DNA of 11,245 nt, taken from assembly GCF_002943415.1 (NCBI RefSeq), contig NZ_PTQZ01000012.1:5887-17131 (forward strand), written 5' to 3'. This stretch comes from Amnimonas aquatica (GTDB taxonomy: Bacteria > Pseudomonadota > Gammaproteobacteria > Pseudomonadales > Moraxellaceae). Shown here in pieces: positions 1 to 7,647 of the stretch (position 1 is its first letter; each line of letters opens with the position of its first letter). A program made the position numbers and the translations under genes. A model generated the notes under the pieces. The model saw only the letters and a program-made list of their open reading frames with translations, made no database searches and was not told where the DNA came from.

Positions 1-1528
<1,528 letters not shown>

Positions 1529-1582
1529 CCGGCTGCCGGGCTGTATTTTTGCCGTCTTCGGGGCGATTTCGCGGAGTTTTGC

Positions 1583-1612
1583 TTGACCCCCCGCAAGAGG
1601 GCGTTTTATAAA
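1583..1612 (+). promoter_or_regulatory. Predicted sigma70 promoter of hupB
   Basis: TTGACC at 1583-1588 matches the -35 consensus at five of six positions. TATAAA at 1607-1612 matches the -10 consensus at five of six. The spacer is 18 bp. A start point near 1618-1620 would give a leader of about 83 nt before the hupB start codon. An overlapping TTTATA (1605-1610) gives a 16-bp spacer but is a poorer match. The position just after the lon terminator supports the call. Confidence 0.7.
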
Positions 1613-1624
1613 TCCATCCACTCG

Positions 1625-1645
1625 GGCGACAGACGTCGTGTCGCC
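1625..1645 (+). promoter_or_regulatory. Leader hairpin of hupB mRNA
   Basis: GGCGACA (1625-1631) and TGTCGCC (1639-1645) form a perfect 7-bp inverted repeat with a 7-nt loop. It begins about five nucleotides after the predicted hupB transcription start. A 5'-end stem-loop of this kind could protect the mRNA from RNase E/RppH-type decay, or the DNA palindrome could be a protein-binding site. The repeat itself is directly visible; the role is inferred. Confidence 0.55.
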
Positions 1646-1701
1646 AGCGGAACACACAACAATCAAAACGGTTTTTCATCGCACATTGAAGGGGACTACC
1701 T

Positions 1702-1977
1702 GTGAACAAGTCTGAACTGATCGACGCCATCGCCGACGCCGCCAACCTGACCAAGGCCGATGCCGGCCGTGCTCTGGATGCGACGGTTGCTGCCGTGACC
1801 GCCGCCCTGAAGGCTGGTGACGCAGTCACCCTCGTCGGCTTCGGCACCTTCGCCGTCAAGGAGCGCGCCGCCCGCACCGGCCGCAACCCGCAGACCGGCA
1901 AGGAAATCAAGATCGCCGCCTCGAAGACCCCGTCCTTCAAGGCCGGCAAGGGTCTGAAGGACGCCGTCAACGGCTGA
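1702..1977 (+). CDS. hupB: DNA-binding protein HU-beta
   Basis: Small histone-like nucleoid protein that binds and bends DNA as a dimer, without strong sequence specificity. The product is 91 residues, one longer than the usual 90 because of a final Gly. It carries the HU-family signature [21 protein letters not shown] at residues 47-67, which forms the base of the beta-arm that enters the minor groove, and the N-terminal [10 protein letters not shown] helix typical of HupB. The start is GTG, chosen because the AAGGGG ribosome-binding site (1689-1694) lies 7 nt upstream and the protein then aligns end to end with E. coli HupB. The gene sits alone between its own promoter and a strong terminator. 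It is HU rather than IHF, because the sequence after the NKSELIDAI start follows HupB throughout. Confidence 0.98.
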   Translation: MNKSELIDAIADAANLTKADAGRALDATVAAVTAALKAGDAVTLVGFGTFAVKERAARTGRNPQTGKEIKIAASKTPSFKAGKGLKDAVNG

Positions 1978-2011
1978 TGCCCTGCCGCAAGGCGTTCCGG
2001 CATACCTCGAG

Positions 2012-2038
2012 AGCGCGCCCTGATCGGCGCGCTTTTTT
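2012..2038 (+). terminator. Intrinsic terminator of hupB
   Basis: AGCGCGCC (2012-2019) and GGCGCGCT (2026-2033) form a perfect 8-bp GC-rich stem with a 6-nt loop, followed by six T residues (2033-2038). It lies 34 bases after the hupB stop codon. This is a textbook Rho-independent terminator. Confidence 0.93.
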
Positions 2039-2040
2039 CA

Positions 2041-2056
2041 TCCTGCAGGGGCAGGA
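2041..2056 (+). repeat. Short inverted repeat in the ppiD leader
   Basis: TCCTGC (2041-2046) and GCAGGA (2051-2056) are perfect complements around a 4-nt AGGG loop. It starts three bases after the T-tract of the hupB terminator and ends 24 bases before the ppiD start codon. No convincing ppiD promoter could be placed in the short gap, so ppiD may be transcribed from a weak promoter overlapping the terminator or by readthrough from hupB. Confidence 0.4.
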
Positions 2057-2080
2057 CTTCTGATTCGGCTGTAGGTCTCC

Positions 2081-3973
2081 ATGCAAGAATTTCGTGAAAT
2101 GGTACGCGGCTGGCTGGGCAAGAGCCTGCTCGCGCTTCTGGCCATCCCGTTTGTGTTCGTGGGCATCGAGTCCTATTTCGGCGGCAGCTCCGATCCGGTG
2201 GTGGCCGAGGTGGACGGCAACGAGATCAACCAGAGCCTGCTCGACCGCGCGGTGGACAACCAGCGTCAGCAGCTGCTGGCACGCATGGGGCCGGATGCCG
2301 TCCTCAGCGCCAGCGAACAGGCCGTCCTGCGCGAGCGCGTGCTGGACAGCCTGATCCAGCGCCAGCTGCTCACCGATGCTGCCGAACGCGCCGGCTACCG
2401 CGTCTCCGATGCCACCGTGCAGCAGCTGATCCGCGACACGCCGACCTTCCAGGAAGGCGGCCAGTTCTCGCCGCAGCGCTACATGCTGGCGCTGAGCCAG
2501 ATCGGCGAGACGCCGAAGACCTTCCCGGCGCGAGCGCGCCAGGAGATCGTCACCACGCAGCGTCTCTCCGGCTGGCTGATGAGCTCGTTCGTCACCACCG
2601 CCGAGCTGGACCAGCTGGCGGCGCTGGACGGCCAGCAGCGTGACGTCTCCTACGCCGTGATCCCGGCCAGCCGCTTCCAGGCCCAGGCCACGGTGTCCGA
2701 AGCCGAGATCAAGGCCGACTACGACAAGTCCGGTGACCGTTTCCGCACGCCGGAGCAGGTCAGCGTGCAGTACCTGCTGCTGACCCGCGACCAGTTCGCC
2801 GCACAGGCCAAGGTCGAGCCGGCAGACATCCAGGCCCGCTACGACGAGCGCATCAAGGTTCTGTCCGCCAACGAGGAACGCCGTGCTTCGCACATCCTCA
2901 TCGCGGTCGATGACAAGACCAAGGATGCCGATGCCAAGGCCCGGATCGAGAAGCTGGCCAAGGAGGTCGCCGAAGGCGCCGACTTCGCCGCGCTGGCCAA
3001 GGCCAACTCCTCGGATCCGGCTTCGGCACCGAATGGTGGCGACCTCGGCTATGCCGCTCACGGCATGTACGTGCCGGAGTTCGACAGCGCCCTGTTCGGT
3101 CTGGCCAGACCGGGTGACGTGTCGGCGGTCATCAAGACCCAGTTCGGCTATCACCTGATCAAGCTCGCCGATATCCGTCGTCCGGACGTGCCCAGCCTGG
3201 AGTCGCTGCGTCCGGCTCTGGAGAAGGAGGCCCGCGAAGCCAAGGCCGACGAGCTCTACAGCCATGCCGTCGAGAAGCTGGATGCCGAGGTCTACGAGTC
3301 CGCCGACCTGCAGGAGCCGGCGCGTCTGAACCAGATCGGCGTGCAGACCACGCCGCTGTTCGAGCGCACCGGCGGTGCCGGTATCGCGGCCGAGCGCCGT
3401 GTCGTCGACACGGCCTTCAGCGACGACGTGGTGAAGGATCGCAAGAACTCCGCCGCCATCACGCTCAAGGATGGCAGCACGCTCTGGCTGCGTCTCGCTA
3501 GCCACCAGCCGGCGCGCAAGCTGCCGCTGGCCGAGGTGTCGGATGCCATCCAGGCCCGCCTGAAGCAGCAGAAGGCCCTGGCCCTGGCGCTGGCCGAGGC
3601 CGAGAAGGTGCGTGATGCCAGCAAGGGCAAGTCGCTGGCCGAAGCCGCCGCCGCTGCCGGTCTGAGCCTGCAGACCCAGGCCGGTGTCGGTCGCCGCACC
3701 GTGCTGGCTTCGCCGGAGCTGCTCACCGATGTCTTCCGCGCGCCGCGTCCGGTCGACGGCAAGCCGGTCGCCGTTGCGGTGAAGCTGGGTGATGCCGCCG
3801 CCGTGCTGCAGGTCACCGCCGTGAAGCCGGGCGAGGCGCTGGCGCCGGAAGAGCGCAGCGTGACCCAGGGCATGCTGGCGCAGAACCGCGGCCAGCAGGA
3901 GCTGCAGGACGTGCTCGGCTTCCTCAAGCAGGAAGCCAAGGTGAAGCTGCACAAGTCCGCCTCGGCTGATTGA
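2081..3973 (+). CDS. ppiD: Membrane-anchored periplasmic folding factor PpiD
   Basis: Inner-membrane protein whose large periplasmic part chaperones newly secreted proteins near the Sec translocon. It has 630 residues (E. coli 623). A short cytoplasmic N-terminus is followed by one transmembrane anchor at about residues 12-29 (LGKSLLALLAIPFVFVGI). Next comes a SurA/PpiD-like N-terminal chaperone region (about 40-260), then a parvulin (PpiC-type) domain from ERRASHILI (His271) to FGYHLIKL (His358), and a second chaperone-like C-terminal region. E. coli PpiD has a parvulin fold with little or no isomerase activity, and the same may hold here. The ATG start has a weak AGG (2073-2075) 5 nt upstream and puts the anchor in the expected place. 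The lon-hupB-ppiD order is common in gammaproteobacteria. ppiD converges with fabI. Confidence 0.96.
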   Translation: MQEFREMVRGWLGKSLLALLAIPFVFVGIESYFGGSSDPVVAEVDGNEINQSLLDRAVDNQRQQLLARMGPDAVLSASEQAVLRERVLDSLIQRQLLTDAAERAGYRVSDATVQQLIRDTPTFQEGGQFSPQRYMLALSQIGETPKTFPARARQEIVTTQRLSGWLMSSFVTTAELDQLAALDGQQRDVSYAVIPASRFQAQATVSEAEIKADYDKSGDRFRTPEQVSVQYLLLTRDQFAAQAKVEPADIQARYDERIKVLSANEERRASHILIAVDDKTKDADAKARIEKLAKEVAEGADFAALAKANSSDPASAPNGGDLGYAAHGMYVPEFDSALFGLARPGDVSAVIKTQFGYHLIKLADIRRPDVPSLESLRPALEKEAREAKADELYSHAVEKLDAEVYESADLQEPARLNQIGVQTTPLFERTGGAGIAAERRVVDTAFSDDVVKDRKNSAAITLKDGSTLWLRLASHQPARKLPLAEVSDAIQARLKQQKALALALAEAEKVRDASKGKSLAEAAAAAGLSLQTQAGVGRRTVLASPELLTDVFRAPRPVDGKPVAVAVKLGDAAAVLQVTAVKPGEALAPEERSVTQGMLAQNRGQQELQDVLGFLKQEAKVKLHKSASAD

Positions 3974-3988
3974 GGCGTCGACCGGGCG

Positions 3989-4014
3989 GCCGGGCCTGTC
4001 TTCGACAGCCCGGC
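3989..4014 (+). repeat. Bulged hairpin after ppiD
   Basis: Bases 3989-4000 pair with 4004-4014: an 11-bp stem with a single bulged C in the left arm and a TTC loop (4001-4003). It begins 15 bases after the ppiD stop codon and ends two bases before the long palindromic terminator. It has no T-tract of its own (TTGCCCC follows), so it is probably a 3'-end structure that works together with the terminator. Confidence 0.6.
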
Positions 4015-4016
4015 TT

Positions 4017-4060
4017 GCCCCATGAAAAAAGCCCGCATATGCGGGCTTTTTTCATGGGGC
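4017..4060. terminator. Bidirectional terminator, perfect 44-bp palindrome
   Basis: Every base from 4017 to 4038 is complementary to its mirror partner from 4060 back to 4039, giving a perfect 22-bp arm with no spacer and a CATATG centre (4036-4041). The core is A6-GCCCGC / GCGGGC-T6. On each strand a GC-rich stem is therefore followed by six T residues, which makes a Rho-independent terminator in both directions. It lies between the convergent stop codons of ppiD (3973) and fabI (4086) and serves both genes. Confidence 0.95.
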
Positions 4061-4069
4061 GCTCATGGC

Positions 4070-4085
4070 GCCGGCCTTGGCCGGC
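4070..4085 (-). repeat. Inverted repeat directly after fabI stop codon
   Basis: GCCGGCC (4070-4076) and GGCCGGC (4079-4085) are perfect complements separated by TT. On the minus strand the repeat starts immediately after the fabI stop codon and precedes the shared terminator. As RNA it would form a short GC-only hairpin of about six pairs with a 4-nt loop. It mirrors the extra hairpin on the ppiD side. Confidence 0.5.
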
Positions 4086-4877
4086 TCAGATCGCGTCCAG
4101 CGACGGCATGGCAACGGTGTTGAAACCGCCGTCGACGTAGAGGATCTCGCCGCTGATGCCCGAGGCTAGGTCGGAGCTCAGGAAGGCGGCGGCGTTGCCG
4201 ACCTCCTCGATGGTGACGTTGCGGCGCAGCGGCGTGGCGGCTTCGTTGTAGGACAGCATCTTGCGGAAGTCCTTGATGCCGCTGGCGGCCAGTGTGCGGA
4301 TCGGGCCGGCGGAGATGCCGTTGACGCGGATGCCGTCCGGGCCGAGGCTGGCGCTGAGGTAGCGCACGTTGGCTTCCAGCGAGGCCTTGGCCAGGCCCAT
4401 GACGTTGTAGTTCGGCACCACGCGCTCGGCACCGAGATAGGTCAGGGTCAGGATGCTGCCGTTGCGGCCCAGCATGAGCGGCTTGGCGGCCTGGGCGAGG
4501 GCGCCGAAGCTGAACGAGCTGATGTCGTGGGCGATGCGGAAGCCTTCTCGGGTGGTGACATCGACGTAGTTGCCTTCCAGCTCGTGGCCCGGGGCGTAGC
4601 CGACCGAATGCACCAGCACGTCGAGGCCGTCCCAGTGCTTGCCGAGGGAGACGAAGACTTCGCGGATCTCGTCATCGGAGGCGACGTCGCAGGGGAAGGT
4701 CAGAGTGGAGCCGAACTGGGCGGCGAATTCCTCGACGCGGCCGCGCAGCTTCTCGTTCTGATAGGTGAAGGCGAGTTCGGCGCCTTCACGGTGCATGGCC
4801 TGCGCAATGCCGAATGCGATCGAAAGCTTGCTGGCGATACCCACAATGAGTACGCGCTTGCCGGTCATCATGCCCAT
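4086..4877 (-). CDS. fabI: Enoyl-[acyl-carrier-protein] reductase (NADH) FabI
   Basis: Catalyses the last step of each fatty-acid elongation round, reducing trans-2-enoyl-ACP to acyl-ACP with NADH. It is the cytoplasmic target of triclosan and related FabI inhibitors. It has 263 residues (E. coli 262) and aligns along its whole length. It belongs to the short-chain dehydrogenase superfamily, with the FabI-type catalytic pattern Tyr147 (TYLGAER), Tyr157 and Lys164 (YNVMGLAK), equivalent to E. coli Tyr146/Tyr156/Lys163. The N-terminal nucleotide-binding segment is [20 protein letters not shown]. The inhibitor-contact segment SVGYAPG contains Gly93 and shows no substitution at that Gly. The ATG at 4877 is chosen because AGGAG (complement of 4884-4888) lies 6 nt upstream. 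The gene lies downstream of yejF on the same strand with its own likely promoter, and ends at the shared palindromic terminator. Confidence 0.98.
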   Translation of the reverse strand: MGMMTGKRVLIVGIASKLSIAFGIAQAMHREGAELAFTYQNEKLRGRVEEFAAQFGSTLTFPCDVASDDEIREVFVSLGKHWDGLDVLVHSVGYAPGHELEGNYVDVTTREGFRIAHDISSFSFGALAQAAKPLMLGRNGSILTLTYLGAERVVPNYNVMGLAKASLEANVRYLSASLGPDGIRVNGISAGPIRTLAASGIKDFRKMLSYNEAATPLRRNVTIEEVGNAAAFLSSDLASGISGEILYVDGGFNTVAMPSLDAI

Positions 4878-4919
4878 CTGTTGCTCCTGTCTAGTGATGG
4901 CTTAGGCCAGAACGGCCCG

Positions 4920-4925
4920 AGTATA
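4920..4925 (-). promoter_or_regulatory. Possible -10 element of the fabI promoter
   Basis: Read on the minus strand this is TATACT, matching the sigma70 -10 consensus at five of six positions. It lies 42 bases before the fabI start codon, giving a leader of roughly 35 nt. No good -35 hexamer is present at 16-18 bp; the best resemblance (ATGACA) is 22 bp upstream and too far. The promoter is plausible because this is the only AT-rich hexamer in a 99-bp gap ahead of an essential-pathway gene, but the call rests on one hexamer. Confidence 0.45.
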
Positions 4926-4976
4926 GGCGGATTCCATGCCGGCTGGATGTCATCCATCCGTCCTATGCCACAAAAG

Positions 4977-6626
4977 TCAGGTCGGGAGCGCAGACAGCAA
5001 CGCCCGGGTATACGCGTGCTGCGGCGAGGCGAAAACGCGCGCGCTGTCGCCCTGTTCGACGACACGGCCGTCGTGCAGCACCAGCACGCGATGGCAGAGC
5101 GCGCGCACCACGGCGAGGTCGTGGCTGATGAACAGGTAGCCGATGCCGGTCTGCTGCTGGATGTCGCGCAGCAGGCGCACGACCTCGCCCTGGGTGTGGC
5201 GGTCGAGCGCCGAGGTGGGTTCGTCGAGCACGATCAGCGCCGGTCGCAGGATGAGCGCGCGCGCCAGCGCGATGCGCTGGCGCTGGCCGCCGGAGAACTC
5301 GTGCGGATAGCGGTGCCGCGTTTCCGGGTCCAGCTTCACTGCGCGCAGGGCCTCGACCACGGCGCGGTCGCTGTCGGCGGCGGACAGCGACTGGTGCGCG
5401 TGCAGGCCTTCGGCGATCAGGTCGCCCACGGTCAGGCGCGGGCTCAGGCTGCCGTAGGGGTCCTGGAATACCATCTGCACATGTCGGCGCGCCTGGCGCA
5501 GCGGTTCGCCGCGCAGACTCAGCCAGTCGCGTCCGAGCAGCACCGCGCGGCCTTCCGCAGGCACCAGCCGGAGCAGGGCGGCGGCGAGGCTGGACTTGCC
5601 CGAACCGGACTCGCCGACGATGCCCAGGGCTTCGCCCTTGCGCAGCGTCAGGCCGAGGTCGCGCACGGCCTGGTGCCAGTCGGTGACGCGGCCCAGCCAG
5701 TTGCTCTGGCGCGGGTAGCGCACGCCCAGGCGGCTGACGGTGAGCAGGGCCGCGGAGGCTTCGGGCAGGGTGGCGGGCGCCTGATCCTGCAGCGGCTGCA
5801 GCAGCGTGCGGGTGTAGTCCTCGGCCGGTGTCGCGAACAGGGTGGCGGTCTCGGCCTGTTCGACCAGTCGCCCGGCGCGCATGACCGCCACGCGGTCGGC
5901 GTAGCGGCGGACCTGCGGCAGGTCGTGGCTGATGTGCAGGACAGCCAGGCCGCGGCTGCGCTGCAATTGCCGCAGCAGGTCGAGGATCTGCGTCTGCAGC
6001 AGGGCATCGAGCGCGGTGGTGGGCTCGTCGGCGATCAGCAGGCGCGGGCGGTTGGCCAGTGCCATGGCGATCACCACGCGCTGGCGCTGGCCGCCGGACA
6101 GCTCGTGCGGCCAGGCCTGCAGCCGGCGTTCGGGTTCGGGAATGCCGACCTCGCGCAGCAGCGCCAGCGCCTGCTTGCGCGCCTGCGCGTCGCCCACCGG
6201 CTGGTGCAGGCGGATGGCCTCGACCAGCTGCTTGCCGATGCGGTGCAGCGGGTTGAGCGCGGTCAGCGGCTCCTGGTAGACCATGCCGACGTCGCCGCCG
6301 CGCAGCCTCAGCAGGCGTTTGCGGCTCATGCCGGCCAGCGATTCCCCGGCGAAGCGGATGTCGCCGCTGGCGACCAGCGCCGGCGGCAGCAGGCGCAGGC
6401 AGGCCAGCGCGCTCAGCGACTTGCCGGAGCCGGACTCGCCGACCACGGCCAGCCATTCGCCGGCGTGCAGCGTCAGCGACAGGTCGTGCACCAGCGGCTG
6501 GCCGTCACGGGTGCGGATGTGCAGGCCGTCGATCTCCAGCAGTGCCGCATCGGCGTTTTGCCGGCTGGCCCCGTCGTGCGCGCGGGTGGCTGCCTCAGGG
6601 GTTGACGTGACGCGGGTCGAAGGCAT
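4977..6626 (-). CDS. yejF: Peptide ABC importer, double ATP-binding subunit (YejF-type)
   Basis: Cytoplasmic ATPase that powers the YejABEF importer. It fuses two ABC domains in one 549-residue chain. Domain 1: Walker A GESGSGKS at 63-70, Q-loop Gln118, signature LSGGQ at 176-180, Walker B LLIADE at 196-201, switch His234. Domain 2: Walker A GESGSGKS at 338-345, Q-loop Gln388, signature FSGGQ at 444-448, Walker B LIVLDE at 464-469, switch His502. Both sites look catalytically intact. Each domain ends in an oligopeptide-transporter-type C-terminal extension. The start is set at the ATG at 6626, with purine-rich GGAGAGG just upstream. An in-frame TTG at 6644 would add six residues and is less likely. 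The start overlaps the end of yejE by 32 nt, which suggests translational coupling. The nearest alternative family is the DppD/DppF and OppD/OppF pair, but those are separate proteins. Confidence 0.93.
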   Translation of the reverse strand: MPSTRVTSTPEAATRAHDGASRQNADAALLEIDGLHIRTRDGQPLVHDLSLTLHAGEWLAVVGESGSGKSLSALACLRLLPPALVASGDIRFAGESLAGMSRKRLLRLRGGDVGMVYQEPLTALNPLHRIGKQLVEAIRLHQPVGDAQARKQALALLREVGIPEPERRLQAWPHELSGGQRQRVVIAMALANRPRLLIADEPTTALDALLQTQILDLLRQLQRSRGLAVLHISHDLPQVRRYADRVAVMRAGRLVEQAETATLFATPAEDYTRTLLQPLQDQAPATLPEASAALLTVSRLGVRYPRQSNWLGRVTDWHQAVRDLGLTLRKGEALGIVGESGSGKSSLAAALLRLVPAEGRAVLLGRDWLSLRGEPLRQARRHVQMVFQDPYGSLSPRLTVGDLIAEGLHAHQSLSAADSDRAVVEALRAVKLDPETRHRYPHEFSGGQRQRIALARALILRPALIVLDEPTSALDRHTQGEVVRLLRDIQQQTGIGYLFISHDLAVVRALCHRVLVLHDGRVVEQGDSARVFASPQHAYTRALLSALPT

Positions 6627-7647
6627 CGCGCAGCCCCTCTCCAATGAAGACCAGCAGGGTGAGCAGGACGGACAGGCTGAAGAAGGCGGTGAGGCCCAGC
6701 CAGGGCGCCTGCAGGTTGTTCTTGCCCTGGGCGATCAGCTCGCCCAGCGAAGCCGAGCCCGGCGGCAGGCCGAAGCCGAGGAAGTCCAGCGAGGTCAGCA
6801 GGCCGATGGCGCCGGTGAAGATGAACGGCAGCATGGTCAGCGTGGTCACCATGGCATTGGGCAGGACATGACGCCATACCAGCGTCCAGGGCCGGACGCC
6901 GAGCGCGCGCGCGGCGCGCACGTAGTCGAGCTGGCGCGTGCGCAGGAACTCGGCGCGCACCAGGCCGCTGAGGTCGGTCCAGCTGAACAGCGCCAGCAGC
7001 GCCAGCAGCCACCAGAAGCCGGGCGTGACCAGGCTCGACAGGATGATGAGCATGAACAGCACCGGCAGCCCGGACCAGATCTCGGTCAGGCGCTGGCCGA
7101 CCAGGTCGACCCAGCCGCCCCAGTAGCCCTGCGCGGCGCCGGCACCGACACCGAGCACCACGGTGGCCAGGGTGAGCAGGAAGGCGAAGGCGAGCGAGGT
7201 GCGCACGCCGTAGATCAGGCGCGCCAGCACATCGCGGCCCTGGTCGTCGGTGCCCAGCCAGTTGTCGCTGGTGGGCGGTGACGGCGTCGGTTCGGCGCGC
7301 TCGAAGTGGATGGTGTCGGCGTTGAAGCGGATCAGCGGCCAGAGCATCCAGCCCTGGTCGTTGATCAGCGCCTGCACGGCCGGGTCGCGGTATACCGTCG
7401 GCGATTCGAATTCGCCGCCGTAGCGGGTCTCCGGCACCTCCTGGAAGACGGGCATGATGAACTCGCCCTGGTAGCGCACCAGCAGCGGCTTGTCGTTGGC
7501 GATCAGCTCGGCACCGAGCGTGAGCACGAAGATGCCGAACAGCAGCCACAGCGACCACCAGGCGCGGCGGTTGGCGCGGAACTGGGCGAAGCGGCGCCGG
7601 GTCAGCGGCGAGAAGAGCGGTGGCGCGGCCGATGCGGGCTGGTTCAT
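6595..7647 (-). CDS. yejE: Peptide ABC importer, permease subunit (YejE-type)
   Basis: Inner-membrane permease that pairs with YejB to form the substrate channel. It has 350 residues (E. coli YejE 341). One N-terminal membrane segment (about 31-50) is followed by a long periplasmic stretch (about 51-145) carrying the LGTDDQGRDVLARLIYG motif typical of DppC/OppC-type permeases. Further membrane segments follow at roughly 149-172, 190-223, 272-292 and 317-336. The ATPase-coupling EAA loop is at 233-264, with YVRAARALGVRPW and its conserved Gly250. The ATG at 7647 is chosen because GGAG (complement of 7654-7657) lies 6 nt upstream and the start overlaps the yejB stop codon as ATGA. The reading frame stays open further upstream to 8322, but that part runs opposite real yejB codons and is not coding. 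Confidence 0.94.
   Translation of the reverse strand: MNQPASAAPPLFSPLTRRRFAQFRANRRAWWSLWLLFGIFVLTLGAELIANDKPLLVRYQGEFIMPVFQEVPETRYGGEFESPTVYRDPAVQALINDQGWMLWPLIRFNADTIHFERAEPTPSPPTSDNWLGTDDQGRDVLARLIYGVRTSLAFAFLLTLATVVLGVGAGAAQGYWGGWVDLVGQRLTEIWSGLPVLFMLIILSSLVTPGFWWLLALLALFSWTDLSGLVRAEFLRTRQLDYVRAARALGVRPWTLVWRHVLPNAMVTTLTMLPFIFTGAIGLLTSLDFLGFGLPPGSASLGELIAQGKNNLQAPWLGLTAFFSLSVLLTLLVFIGEGLRDAFDPRHVNP

Noticed and set aside
1967..3952. A stop-free minus-strand frame of 661 codons opposite ppiD
   Set aside because: The translation is a Gln/Leu/Arg/His-rich antisense shadow with no recognisable domain, running opposite a protein that aligns end to end with PpiD. Long open antisense frames are expected in GC-rich DNA with strong third-position bias.
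4942..4960. Short GGATG/CATCC inverted repeat upstream of fabI considered as the yejF terminator
   Set aside because: Only about five base pairs with no T-tract on the minus strand, too weak for an intrinsic terminator.
4527..6605. A stop-free plus-strand frame of 692 codons opposite fabI and yejF
   Set aside because: It crosses two well-supported genes and an intergenic region, has the same low-complexity Gln/Ala/Arg composition as other shadows, and shows no family motif. It mirrors the reverse complement of the ABC ATPase codons.
6627..6644. TTG start adding six residues to yejF
   Set aside because: The ATG at 6626 has a purine-rich GGAGAGG upstream, and the extra residues (including Cys) are not part of a recognisable feature. 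A TTG start is not needed.
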